From assembly GCA_046160825.1 (NCBI GenBank), contig JBJXHC010000106.1:1-64000 (forward strand): 64,000 nt of DNA. Reading direction: 5' to 3'. This DNA is from JBJXHC01 sp046160825 (GTDB lineage Bacteria > Bacteroidota > Ignavibacteria > UBA10030 > UBA6906). Positions within the stretch are counted from its first letter, which is position 1; each line of letters opens with the position of its first letter. A program made the translations under genes and the position numbers. The notes below the pieces were generated by a model. It was not told the DNA's origin, did not search any database, and worked only from the letters and a program-made list of their open reading frames with translations. Positions 29,501 to 38,260 of the stretch are shown here, one piece after another.

Positions 29501-29785
29501 CGAGATGTCCTCGAAGTCCTTGATGATGAAACTGACCTTCTGGTCCGGTTTGTGGTTGTAAAGCGAGGTGATCGGATCATAAATCTCCTCTGCTATCTTT
29601 GCCACTGCGCGAGCACTTCGCTCTGCACCGCCGTGAAAATGAATCTTGAAGTGCGCAGTCTCAATGGACTGCCATTCGAGTTCGGGATGGTAGAAATCGT
29701 CCTGGGAGAATACGGAAGAAGGCAAAAGGCAAAAAACGAAAAGGCAAGAAATAAAAAGAAGGGTGAAGCTTCTGAGCATGATCAT
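26558..29785 (-). CDS. Gluzincin metallopeptidase / PD40 beta-propeller / BamA-like beta-barrel fusion
   Basis: A 1075-residue three-part outer-membrane protein. A signal peptide (LLFISCLFVFCLLPSSVFS) precedes a peptidase MA-like domain with the zinc motif THEFTHIVQ (His130, Glu131, His134) and the third ligand in WFAEGVAQY (Glu190). Residues about 375-640 are six or so WD40-like PD40/TolB repeats (YSPDGKKIAYLTTKR, WSPDGKKLFYG, VSPDGSHVVFA, WSPAGDRILFD, FTADGSKIVFSSDR). The last 300 residues form a surface-antigen barrel with GGLLGMRGYPFYAIGGNEM and SVFADIGNAWTGK. The ATG at 29785 overlaps the stop of the M6-like gene (ATGA). It may be a cell-surface protease with its own membrane anchor. Confidence 0.88.
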   Translation of the reverse strand: MIMLRSFTLLFISCLFVFCLLPSSVFSQDDFYHPELEWQSIETAHFKIHFHGGAERSARAVAKIAEEIYDPITSLYNHKPDQKVSFIIKDFEDISNGAAYFYDNKVEIWAPSMDFDLRGTHNWLRNVVTHEFTHIVQIQTTMKFGRTMPGIYLQWLGYESERRPDVLYGFPNIIASYPLSGFVVPVWFAEGVAQYNRGELRYDFWDSHRDMILRSYALDSNMLTWEQMGVFGKTSLGNESSYNAGFAFVSYVAKKYGDEKLNEISRNLARIQATRIDDAIELALGKSGAEVYNEWRVEVERDYAERVASIRSNIREGERIPLINDEGEQETESGTTVSPTSSGHRHGVGPAQGVSLECCKAAFHTGFANLHPSYSPDGKKIAYLTTKRGDYFGQSALYVYDVETQKEKRLQAGVRTGISWSPDGKKLFYGKSSRKNPFWSLLFDLYEYDIDKEEETRLTQGKRAMSPAVSPDGSHVVFAVSADGTSNLAITKIDGSDYRLVTSYLNGEQVYSPRWSPAGDRILFDYSIKDGRDLAWVKPDGSDIQFLVTGSDDSRSGAFTADGSKIVFSSDRTGIFNLYRYVIATGVIEQLTNVLGGAFMPTVSPSGDIVYASYTSSGYKIVRLKDSSAVAAGDHRYQQSSGESSTPAGTNGKLQQFDWNRLRSYDDTQLPALSARPYRNVFTSLAIVPFVRVDNYNTSDDALDAIKPGVYLFSQDVLDKLGMFASIALNKRLERDLYLQFAYRGRVPLFFQLGLEPVIAAELYNVTRTTDNFIELPEATIPVEVSYNLLEFDFVMTQPFLSQGSNVEFRFAHSRYTSIIEAFYNPIGGQLIPGSSDLYLVANDLSLKFTINGIAPTRTSEINPVGGKIIFRIGRELNKFNGDGDYTVGSTGLIPLYKYINFTRTELRWRQHIPALFKDHTITASFRGGSILEKSVDDFFDFYAGGLLGMRGYPFYAIGGNEMAVAGLEYRFPLVHNIDVRLLHLYFDKLYASVFADIGNAWTGKSPNLRQFKTDIGAELRLEAFSWYAYPTRIFFSGAYGFDKFDRFIASRNQTVTYGKEWRFYLGVLFGFDFD

Positions 29786-32700
29786 TTCACGATCGCCATT
29801 TTTACAACAGCGACTCCGTTTCCACCGGCACCGTTTGCCTCGATACGCGCGAAGTAGACTCCGCTTTGCACCTCCCCTACAATCCATGCCACTTCATTAT
29901 CGACGCCACCGATGCCAGGACCGGAAAATTCCGTTACCATATCTCCTGCAAGATCAAATATTTTAATGTTGACCGATGCGTCGTCTTTCACAAAATAGCG
30001 GATAAATGTCCGGCCGTCGTACACCGGATTGGGCCAGTTATATGCGCGGTTCTCCGGGAAGAAGCTGTTACTCAAGGGTGTACCGGAAAGTGTTTCAACC
30101 GCCAGCCCGGAATGTTGCGCGTCTTTCTGATATTGTGGCCATGGACGAACTTTTGCCGCTTCGTAGGGTACACGCGTTGAACCGGTTGTCCATGCCATAA
30201 GGGAACCGGTCTCCGAAGATGCAACGGCAAGGCCAATCTCCACGTTGCTCAACGAACCGCCCGGTACATCGAACACGGCCAGCGAGTGCTTTCCCGTTCC
30301 GGACTGCAGAGGGAATCCCGGAGCCATCCGACCGGTTTTATCGTACGCGACCACCAATCCGTCCTGTGTCACTGCAATAACCTCCACACTCTCATCACCA
30401 TCAACATCAGCAACAATCGGATACGAAGTGATATGTTCTGTCGATGGAACGCTGATGGGAAAATGGTCCAGAGATGCACCTGCATAGTTGTATACATGAA
30501 TGCGGTTTGCGCTGAACACAATGATGTCACGCAGCCCGTCGCCATCCACGTCGGCAAGCGCGGGAGACGTCAGAATGCTGTCGCCGGTATACACTGGAAA
30601 CCCGGGCATGGTTTGAAGCTGATCGTCGAGGAGAAGGATCGACCCTTCCAAACCGGCCACGACGCTTCGCAGCCGGGTTGTCGGTCCGACAATCCCCACT
30701 GCTGCGGGTCCCGCAGGAGAAAACGCGAGGTTCCTCCCCACTACGACCGATGTCGCCCCCTCATCTGTCACCCCAATGGCACCATTCGAAGCCGCAAAGA
30801 TAAAAGAATTTGCTCCGGTGTTCCGGGTGACGCCGACCGACGCATCGCCGGTCACCTGGAGCGCCACCGCATTCGTGAGAGTATACGCATGCAACAATCC
30901 GCCTGTCCCGCCGATTCCGATGAGATCGTCGGCTGGAACAGGTGAACCCGCAACAAACCCGCTGACGGCAGTGGCGAAGATCAGATCCGCGAGGCTGTCC
31001 GCATTGGTATCGGTAAGTCTGAAACCAAGAACGGAGCCTGAGACATCGTTCTGGCCGATTGTGATTACAGGACTTCCAGTGCCATCGAAATCCTTGATTG
31101 CCGGCGCACCAACGAAACGCGATGAAAGTTGATTTGAAACTGCAAAGAGCCCGTTCGCCGCCATATCTGTAAAGGCTGGCGTACCAATCACGGTCCACCC
31201 GTAGAGTTTTGAAAATCCGGGGAATGGCAAGGCACCGTTACCCAAAACGCTTGGGGCCTGAAGCGCCTCGCCGGATGTAGCAATAACAAGATCCGGTGAA
31301 CCATCTGCATTGACTTCTTCGACTGATAAGGATGGAAATGTAAGTCGTTCTTGTACTCTCTTGGGAAAATCCAGCAACGGTTTTATGTTCTCATCACCCA
31401 CGCGAACAGTCGCCGTCATCTGCGGTCCGCGCGCGCTGAAATTACTGATGGTAACATGACTGTTCCCACCGCTATTGCTCATGCTGTTGGGATATGATGT
31501 CTGTGTAAACTCGTTTCTGAATACCGGTGCGGGATTTCCCGCGAACCAGAAGTCGAGTGGTGTTCCATCCTCGCTGCCCGACCCCGGAGTGAGAAATCCA
31601 TATTCCTGACCGATGTCTTGCGAGCCGTCTGCTTCTTCCACATCGACTCCGCGCCGCGCCGGGTTGGAGTTGATACCATTACCGGCAAGCCCTTCGGCGA
31701 TAATTGCCTCGTCGATATGCCAGACGAGCACGCCACCATCGAAGAATTCGCCGGTAGAAGTTACGCCACCGGGTACACTCCAATCAAGGTCTTCCACGTC
31801 TGTAATAACGCCACTAAGCGCCGAGATGCTGGACGAACTGAAACCGGAGGTATCCTTGCCGAATGTCCGCGTGGTTGTCACACCATTGAAGACCGATGTC
31901 ACTGTTTGACCATTGCCTAGAGGATCGCGGTTGCGATTCTCAATGAGATAGTATTCCTGCGCCGAGATCGGAACCCTGTACACTGTGTCTGAAAGTGCGA
32001 CGGCAGGAAGAGTGATTGGGTGTTCGCCAGCCTCAAGTGTGATTGGCTCGATCCATCCCAACCAATATTTTTCCCACGCAGAAGGCTCCGGTGGAAACAC
32101 GCCAAAGAAACTGAAGATCGCTTGTCCATCCATCAATCCAAACCGTCCGATGCCGGAGCGACCGGTATTCGTATCGAACAAATCCGGCAGGCCGAGGTGG
32201 TTGCCCACGGATGCGCAGAGCAATCCGTTGATACCCAGTTCGAGCAAGACATCGCCGGTGAGACCGGGAAGAACACGGCTCGATGTTTCCGGGATGATCA
32301 GGGAATTGGTGATGCGATAAGCGCCGCCATTCACAGGAATGCCGTCGTATGTTTGGCCGAAGAACGACCGGAAAGCGTTCAAACCGAGATACAGTGAAGG
32401 AATGTCAAATGGCGTCGGATCGTACCCGAGGATCGAAACAAGATCAATATCTCTTCCGACACCTGCATGGAAGACGATAAAGCAATCGTAAGCGGAAAAG
32501 TCTGCAACCAATCCCAGAGAATCCACTGCCCGCCAGGAATCCACAGCGAGGTTGCCGATGGTGGTATTAGGCCCGTTGCGCGGAGGACTGTATGACTCCA
32601 TCGTCCGGCCAAGTGTAATCACCTGGCTGACCACTGTTGCCTGAACGATCTGCTTTCCCTTCGAGGCCTTCCGATAGTAATTCTCGACGAACGTGAGATG

Positions 32701-32976
32701 GTCCCGGAAGTACTGCTGGTTCCGCGGAGGCGCATCAATAATCGGGTCGGCGCTTGCACTCAGATCAAACCTGCCGTTCCCCGAAGTGCGTGCGTCGGTA
32801 TCTTCCTGGAATTGTATCATCGCAGCAAGAACACGGAGTGTTTCGGGAAATGCAATAAAAGTATGGGGTGCCGAAAAAGCATCATCCCGTGAGAGCATCA
32901 CGGGATGACTCATTTGCTGCCCAACGACAGAACCATATACAAGAACAAACAGGAGGGAATATTTCGCCAGCGTCAT
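29782..32976 (-). CDS. M6-like secreted protein with degenerate catalytic motif, FG-GAP repeats and T9SS sorting domain
   Basis: A 1064-residue protein from ATG 32976. The signal peptide is followed by an M6 metalloprotease-like domain. The usual HEFGH zinc motif reads ASVGN (residues 255-259, bases 32200-32214), although the flanking HLGLPDLFDTNTG, GRFGLMDG and SAWEKYWLGWI are conserved. It is therefore probably not a zinc protease. VCBS/FG-GAP repeats (LADVDGDGLRDIIVFSA, VADVDGDESVEVIAVTQDG) occupy the middle. The C-terminus is a type A T9SS sorting domain (YNWPNPVYDGRTFIRYF, IKIFDLAGDMV, SGVYFARIEA, KMAIVK). It should be exported through SprA and processed by PorU, whose genes lie just upstream. 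Confidence 0.88.
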   Translation of the reverse strand: MTLAKYSLLFVLVYGSVVGQQMSHPVMLSRDDAFSAPHTFIAFPETLRVLAAMIQFQEDTDARTSGNGRFDLSASADPIIDAPPRNQQYFRDHLTFVENYYRKASKGKQIVQATVVSQVITLGRTMESYSPPRNGPNTTIGNLAVDSWRAVDSLGLVADFSAYDCFIVFHAGVGRDIDLVSILGYDPTPFDIPSLYLGLNAFRSFFGQTYDGIPVNGGAYRITNSLIIPETSSRVLPGLTGDVLLELGINGLLCASVGNHLGLPDLFDTNTGRSGIGRFGLMDGQAIFSFFGVFPPEPSAWEKYWLGWIEPITLEAGEHPITLPAVALSDTVYRVPISAQEYYLIENRNRDPLGNGQTVTSVFNGVTTTRTFGKDTSGFSSSSISALSGVITDVEDLDWSVPGGVTSTGEFFDGGVLVWHIDEAIIAEGLAGNGINSNPARRGVDVEEADGSQDIGQEYGFLTPGSGSEDGTPLDFWFAGNPAPVFRNEFTQTSYPNSMSNSGGNSHVTISNFSARGPQMTATVRVGDENIKPLLDFPKRVQERLTFPSLSVEEVNADGSPDLVIATSGEALQAPSVLGNGALPFPGFSKLYGWTVIGTPAFTDMAANGLFAVSNQLSSRFVGAPAIKDFDGTGSPVITIGQNDVSGSVLGFRLTDTNADSLADLIFATAVSGFVAGSPVPADDLIGIGGTGGLLHAYTLTNAVALQVTGDASVGVTRNTGANSFIFAASNGAIGVTDEGATSVVVGRNLAFSPAGPAAVGIVGPTTRLRSVVAGLEGSILLLDDQLQTMPGFPVYTGDSILTSPALADVDGDGLRDIIVFSANRIHVYNYAGASLDHFPISVPSTEHITSYPIVADVDGDESVEVIAVTQDGLVVAYDKTGRMAPGFPLQSGTGKHSLAVFDVPGGSLSNVEIGLAVASSETGSLMAWTTGSTRVPYEAAKVRPWPQYQKDAQHSGLAVETLSGTPLSNSFFPENRAYNWPNPVYDGRTFIRYFVKDDASVNIKIFDLAGDMVTEFSGPGIGGVDNEVAWIVGEVQSGVYFARIEANGAGGNGVAVVKMAIVK

Positions 32977-33007
32977 AACACCATGGGTTCGTCGGGAGTA
33001 TTGTGAA

Positions 33008-34141
33008 TTAGTCCGGGATAGCCGTTGTCTCGGCAGCACCCCATCCGATCAACAGGGAGAAACGGATTGTGTCGGACAGCGGGTGATTCTCTTCCGCCGA
33101 AATGTAGCTGAAGTCAAATCCATAAATATCATAACGAATACCCGCACCGAACGTGAGGAATTTTCTGTTGCCGAATGACGGATCCTCATAGAAATACCCG
33201 ACGCGCAGTGCAATGAGCCGCGGAGCGCCATACCAGTATTCGAGTCCGGTGGAGATATTCACTTTCCGCAGACCGCTTCCATCTCCCCACGCCGAGAAGA
33301 TCGCCTTATAGAAATCATCGGCTCTTCCATCGCTGTAGCGACGAACAAGCAAGCGACTGAAGTCGAGTGTGTATTGGATCGAGTTGAATTCGTCCTCAAC
33401 AAGTTTGTAGCCGAAACCGATGCGAATGTTTGTGGGAAGCGGATCCGCCTGGTCGGCGTCTATGTACGTTACCTTCGGTCCAAGATTGGACAGGTTGAAC
33501 CCTGCAGTGAAACGGTTGCCGATATCACCGAGCAACGGTACCTCCAACGATGTTGGCTTGTACATTGCAGCAATGTCCACACTGACTGTTGTGGCTTTTC
33601 CAGTTCCCTGTTCCTGCTCTGTACCAATCGGAGAAAGGGCGCTATGAATCAAACGAAGATTCAAGCCAAGCCCGAGATCGTCGAACGCCTTCGTCGCGTA
33701 ACCGGCAGTGAAGGCGAACTCGTAGGCCTTGAACTCTCCCACCGGATCGGGTCCGTCCGAGTTGGTCACAACGAATTTCCCGAGGTTCAGGTACGTCACA
33801 CTCACGCCGACGACGCCACCAATGTCCTCCTCAAGGTTGATACGGTAATTCAAGTAATCGTAGAACAAATCCGATTGCTGGAATTGAGGAAGCCAGTTCG
33901 CGTGGGTGATACTGATCTCCTGACCATCCAAAAAGGCGAGAGCCCCTGGATTCCAGAAAATCGCCGACGCATCATCCACAGAGCCGGTGCCGGATTCTCC
34001 GATACCGCTGGCACGCGAGTTCGGCGCAATCAGAAGAAACGGTACCGCCGATTCACCCTGTGCAACTGTCGTTGATGGGAGTACGAGTGAAAGCACTGCT
34101 ATGGTAATCAACGCAATGCTCATGATTTTTGTTTGTTTCAT
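33008..34141 (-). CDS. porV: PorV, T9SS outer-membrane shuttle protein
   Basis: A 377-residue FadL-fold beta-barrel protein. Signal peptide ALITIAVLSLVLPSTTVAQ, then the PorV N-terminal segment FLLIAPNSRASGIGESGTG, SAIFWNPGALAF and ISITHANWLPQF. PorV binds the C-terminal signal of cargo as it leaves SprA and carries it to the PorU sortase. The strong AGGAGG eight bases before the ATG marks the start. Its stop lies 31 bases ahead of the M6-like cargo gene start. The related protein PorQ has the same fold; neighbourhood with porU favours PorV. Confidence 0.9.
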   Translation of the reverse strand: MKQTKIMSIALITIAVLSLVLPSTTVAQGESAVPFLLIAPNSRASGIGESGTGSVDDASAIFWNPGALAFLDGQEISITHANWLPQFQQSDLFYDYLNYRINLEEDIGGVVGVSVTYLNLGKFVVTNSDGPDPVGEFKAYEFAFTAGYATKAFDDLGLGLNLRLIHSALSPIGTEQEQGTGKATTVSVDIAAMYKPTSLEVPLLGDIGNRFTAGFNLSNLGPKVTYIDADQADPLPTNIRIGFGYKLVEDEFNSIQYTLDFSRLLVRRYSDGRADDFYKAIFSAWGDGSGLRKVNISTGLEYWYGAPRLIALRVGYFYEDPSFGNRKFLTFGAGIRYDIYGFDFSYISAEENHPLSDTIRFSLLIGWGAAETTAIPD

Positions 34142-34234
34142 GGTGCAACCTCCTGCTTGTCCTTTGTTAAAGTATGACCTTTCTACTTCCTTTTCAATCC
34201 TGTAATTCGTGCAATTGACATGCCGAAGGAATTC

Positions 34235-37200
34235 CTACTTAACGACCGCCAGTTTGCCCAAAGATTCGCTTGTAAACCTTCCGTCGGTAGTTTTTACCAC
34301 CAACTTGTACAGATAAACGCCATTTGCCAGCACATCGCCGTCCCGATCTCTACCATCCCAGGGCAACTGCACAAATGGTTCACCCGGAGAAACCGTTTCG
34401 ATTGATTGAATCAAACGGCCAGCAGTTGTATAAATCTTCACCACTATGCTCAATGGTTCGAGCAGATTTTGTTTGAATGTGAATGCCGTCCCGTTTGCAA
34501 AGGGATTGGGGTAATTCATTATTTCAGTAACTCTGAGTTGATCAGTGGATGCAATATCGAAGAATGCTTCAGCCGTCGACGAGTTATTGTATGTATCCCA
34601 TGAACGTATACGAACCGTGTTCCGTCCTTGTGAAAGTCCGCGCAACTGGTACTGTACCGTACCTTCCTGATAATTATCGATCGTGCTCGTATAGAACTCT
34701 GTGAGATCCTGGCTCTCAGCACTGTTGTTCAACCACGCCTCTATCCTATGGCCGATTCCTGAACCCGAAGTGTTGATACCGCTTGAGTCCGTGAGATCAA
34801 CGATCAATGTTGGCTCCTCACCCACCATGTCGCCCGATCTGAAACTTCTGCCATTAAGGAATATCTCCATCTCCGGACCCGTTGCATCGGCTGTTGCCGT
34901 CGAGTCCGTTCCCCCGAGATAAATTCTTGATGTGTATCCGAGACCATCACCGCCTGCACCCGTGTAATAGGCAACCATGCGACCCCGTGACGATGTGTCG
35001 GCGTAAAGAATATCCTTGGGAATAATGAATGTCGCGTTGAATCTCCCATTGGCTACGGAGTTCTGCCCGCGGAAAATCGTGCCGCCGGTTGCAACATACG
35101 TCCACGGCACAGGTCCGGGCATGGGCACAAGGATGGTGACATTCCTTGTAGCATCATTCAACGTCAATGTCATCGTTCCATTGAATGAGTCTTCAGGCAC
35201 ATTGTTGACGTTCCTGATGCTGCCTTTTACCGATACCTTGCTCAAAGCACGCAACTGGATTGGAGTCAAACGCGGTCCGCCATCCACGCTGTCGACCGGC
35301 TCGTAGTTGATACTGTCAATGGATGCGTAGCCCGCCGGAAACTTCAGCCGCATGGTCGGGTCGCCCATGAAGAAAAATTTCTGATCGTTGACGGAATTCG
35401 CTATGGTCTTGACGAGAAACATGGCTCTCGCGGGACGGTCAACCAGCAAGCGACCGAATTGATCCCGACTGAACATTCGATTGAAGTTGTTTTGATGAAA
35501 ATACGCATTGGCTCCGGCAAATACTTTTCTTGTGGCGGAGACAACACCAATTGCTCCTCCATCAGACTTGTTCATGAGGATCTCGCTGCCGGTGTAGCGT
35601 TTCAGATCATCGAATTGCGAAAAATTGCACGTCGCCGCGTAGAACACACTCAGTTTGTTGGGATTCACCAGTTGCGGAATTGATGTCTGAACATTAAAGA
35701 TGGACTCATGCGCCCAGACCGTCGGGTTGCCGTGTCCGGCGAAATTGACAACCAGCACGCCGCGGTTGATTTCATCGATGATCGCCTGGTAGGCACCGGG
35801 TTTGCGACGCCCTTGCGCCGTGTTCACCGTCGGATACTCTGCGATATAGATTTTCCTCTTCTCGAATTCATCCGGCGTAAAGTTCTCGGCAAGTAGTTCC
35901 GCGTCCCGACTGTGAATCAGGCCATCTTCCTGCTCAGGTGTCCATGAGTCATCGCCGATGAACAGCATTCTGGAACTCCATCCGTCGGTGGACGACTCGG
36001 CATCATACTTAATGAGCTTGTCAACGACAATGTTTGCCTCAGCCAGCGACCGCGACGAAATGCGTCCCAGCGTCAGCGAGATTGCATCCGTCGGACCGAA
36101 CTTCGCGTAGAAATCATCCGTGGAAAAACTGTTGATGTCATTGAGTGATTGTCCGCTTTGCCACGTAGGAACGTAGTTCGACTTTGATCCGGAGATTCCC
36201 TTGTAATCATACGAGCCACCGCCAAAGAATAATACAAACTCAGGCCGACGGATCCAGTTATTGTAGGCATACTTCAGGAAATCCCGGATGGCAGTGATAT
36301 CGGGAAGCCCGCCGCCGAATTCATTGTAGATGGTATCGACTTCAACAACAAGCGTCCGGAGGTTTCCAAATGCTGGCTGCTCGCGATGTGCTGCCAGTCT
36401 GTTGGCCGCAGAACGAAACTCACGCGATGTCACAATGATAAAATCTGCACCATCCGTAATGCCTCTAAGGCTCTGATTGGGAATGCGTGCGGCACTGAGC
36501 GGAGTTTTGAACCCGCCCGAACCGACAGCACAATATTCCGAAATCTGTCCGGCACTCTCCTGTGTCCGGATTGTGTAAGATCCAACGGCACCGCTGATGC
36601 TTCGTACATCTGAAGGTTGAGTAACATCGAACAACCATGGCAAGGACGCGAAGCCGGCAAGACGGTATTCAACAATACCCGACGTGTCGGGCGAGCGAAA
36701 GCGCAGGTAGTTCGCCACCGCTTCGAACCTGCGGGGATAGTGAATCTCGATCCAATTGATCCAACCGCTTCCCGATACACTTGTCGTGCGGTACTGTAGA
36801 TTGAGCTGGCTCGTATTGCCGGGCAGCGTTGCCGGAACACGAACGTCTATCGTTCCTTCGTTGGCATACTGAAAACCCGAAGTCGGCACGATACTCACCA
36901 CACCAATCGAATCTCCGTTTTCGCGCAATGTCAGTGTGGAGAACGCTGTGGACCGTGACGCCACCACGGTTCTATACCGGACAAGCTCTCCGGCTAACAG
37001 GCCATGAAGCGTCGCGACAAACGTGAACGCCCCACCCGGATTGAGCGCTTGACCGTACCATTCCTTCCCGGAGCCGAAGAAGTTCACCTTCTCTTCTTCT
37101 ATCTGAACGAGATCCGTAAATCTGTCCGGCACTACTGTCGGGTTATCGGCCAGGGATTGTTCCGTTTGCATGCGCTTTCCCGTCGCACCACCGAAAGTCA

Positions 37201-38260
37201 ACCAATAATAATTCACTTCAGAATAGTAATTGATATAGTGGTTGAATGATCTTTGTGCAGGTGAGTAATTCCATCCTCTCGTGGATTTTCCAAAGAACAA
37301 GACGAAATCCGATCCACCGAATTGTCCATCCGACTCTCCCTCGACATGAATCGCGTTTTCGACAAGGTCATCAGCGCGAGAAAGAGTAATGTTCTCCGGA
37401 ACAAGAGTCCCGCCGTTACCATAAATCTTGATGGTACGTGGGTCGATGGCGGAAACGTTAATTCCCAGTGAAGCGAGGTATGATGCATCCAGTCTGTAGA
37501 CGCCTTCATCCTGAACCGTCAGCCGGTACCATTCCCCCGTACTCAAAACACTTGGAGCGAGCATCCTGTTGACTGAACGGGGTGATCCGAATTTCCAATT
37601 CCTGGCAACAGCATAGTTCAGAAGAAAATTATTGAATGGTTTATCATCTTCGTTTTGCACGCGGGTTCTCTGCGCGGCACCATAGACCACTTCGACCTGA
37701 ATGCGTGAATATTTTCGTAGAGTACGCGCGACGGGATTATATTGAAGTGGAAAAACTCGTACGCCACCCACAAGCAAGCTCCGAACATTACTCACAGGAG
37801 AAAGATCGGAAACGGGACCCGGGAGAAATGCACCCGTTCTGTAGATGCTCATGTCCTGCTCGTATCTACCAGCCCCAACCATTTCGTCCCGCTCTTCAAG
37901 GACAGGCAAGGGAGCCAGCGAGACATTCTGGATCTCTTCATAGTCTGCTGCAACGACCTGAACGAGGTTGTCATTCTCATTCTGAAAACCAAGCGGCAGA
38001 AGGCGATATCGCAGGTCAGGAAAGCCTGCTTGTGTGTTGTGGCTGTAAAAGGGAATCGCTCCGTGAAAGTCGAACAGCATGAATTGCTGCCCATTCTCCC
38101 CGACGGTACTGGTAGGATGGTATTGGGGGATGTACTCAATAACGATTGAACGCTCGTCCGACCTGATGACCCGGATATCAGGCTCGGAGGCCCGACTGGT
38201 CACGGCAACCGCCATGAGCAGTGTTAATGTGAGGAAGATCGTCTGCATTATTCGTTTCAT
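34235..38260 (-). CDS. porU: PorU, T9SS C25-family sortase
   Basis: A 1341-residue gingipain-like cysteine peptidase that removes the C-terminal signal of T9SS cargo and attaches it to surface glycan. After a signal peptide (IFLTLTLLMAVAVTSRA) and beta domains, the C25 catalytic dyad is visible as His843 in NFAGHGNPTVW and Cys878 in VFYAATCNFSQFDD. DFIIVTSREFRSAA and YVPTWQSGQ are also typical. The C-terminus has its own sorting-like/FlgD-Ig domain (MNYPNPFANGTAF, VKIYTTAGRLI, GVYLYKLVV, LGKLAVVK), as PorU of Porphyromonas does. Length is near the usual 1150-1300. It heads the five-gene unit ending at 25637. Confidence 0.94.
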   Translation of the reverse strand: MKRIMQTIFLTLTLLMAVAVTSRASEPDIRVIRSDERSIVIEYIPQYHPTSTVGENGQQFMLFDFHGAIPFYSHNTQAGFPDLRYRLLPLGFQNENDNLVQVVAADYEEIQNVSLAPLPVLEERDEMVGAGRYEQDMSIYRTGAFLPGPVSDLSPVSNVRSLLVGGVRVFPLQYNPVARTLRKYSRIQVEVVYGAAQRTRVQNEDDKPFNNFLLNYAVARNWKFGSPRSVNRMLAPSVLSTGEWYRLTVQDEGVYRLDASYLASLGINVSAIDPRTIKIYGNGGTLVPENITLSRADDLVENAIHVEGESDGQFGGSDFVLFFGKSTRGWNYSPAQRSFNHYINYYSEVNYYWLTFGGATGKRMQTEQSLADNPTVVPDRFTDLVQIEEEKVNFFGSGKEWYGQALNPGGAFTFVATLHGLLAGELVRYRTVVASRSTAFSTLTLRENGDSIGVVSIVPTSGFQYANEGTIDVRVPATLPGNTSQLNLQYRTTSVSGSGWINWIEIHYPRRFEAVANYLRFRSPDTSGIVEYRLAGFASLPWLFDVTQPSDVRSISGAVGSYTIRTQESAGQISEYCAVGSGGFKTPLSAARIPNQSLRGITDGADFIIVTSREFRSAANRLAAHREQPAFGNLRTLVVEVDTIYNEFGGGLPDITAIRDFLKYAYNNWIRRPEFVLFFGGGSYDYKGISGSKSNYVPTWQSGQSLNDINSFSTDDFYAKFGPTDAISLTLGRISSRSLAEANIVVDKLIKYDAESSTDGWSSRMLFIGDDSWTPEQEDGLIHSRDAELLAENFTPDEFEKRKIYIAEYPTVNTAQGRRKPGAYQAIIDEINRGVLVVNFAGHGNPTVWAHESIFNVQTSIPQLVNPNKLSVFYAATCNFSQFDDLKRYTGSEILMNKSDGGAIGVVSATRKVFAGANAYFHQNNFNRMFSRDQFGRLLVDRPARAMFLVKTIANSVNDQKFFFMGDPTMRLKFPAGYASIDSINYEPVDSVDGGPRLTPIQLRALSKVSVKGSIRNVNNVPEDSFNGTMTLTLNDATRNVTILVPMPGPVPWTYVATGGTIFRGQNSVANGRFNATFIIPKDILYADTSSRGRMVAYYTGAGGDGLGYTSRIYLGGTDSTATADATGPEMEIFLNGRSFRSGDMVGEEPTLIVDLTDSSGINTSGSGIGHRIEAWLNNSAESQDLTEFYTSTIDNYQEGTVQYQLRGLSQGRNTVRIRSWDTYNNSSTAEAFFDIASTDQLRVTEIMNYPNPFANGTAFTFKQNLLEPLSIVVKIYTTAGRLIQSIETVSPGEPFVQLPWDGRDRDGDVLANGVYLYKLVVKTTDGRFTSESLGKLAVVK

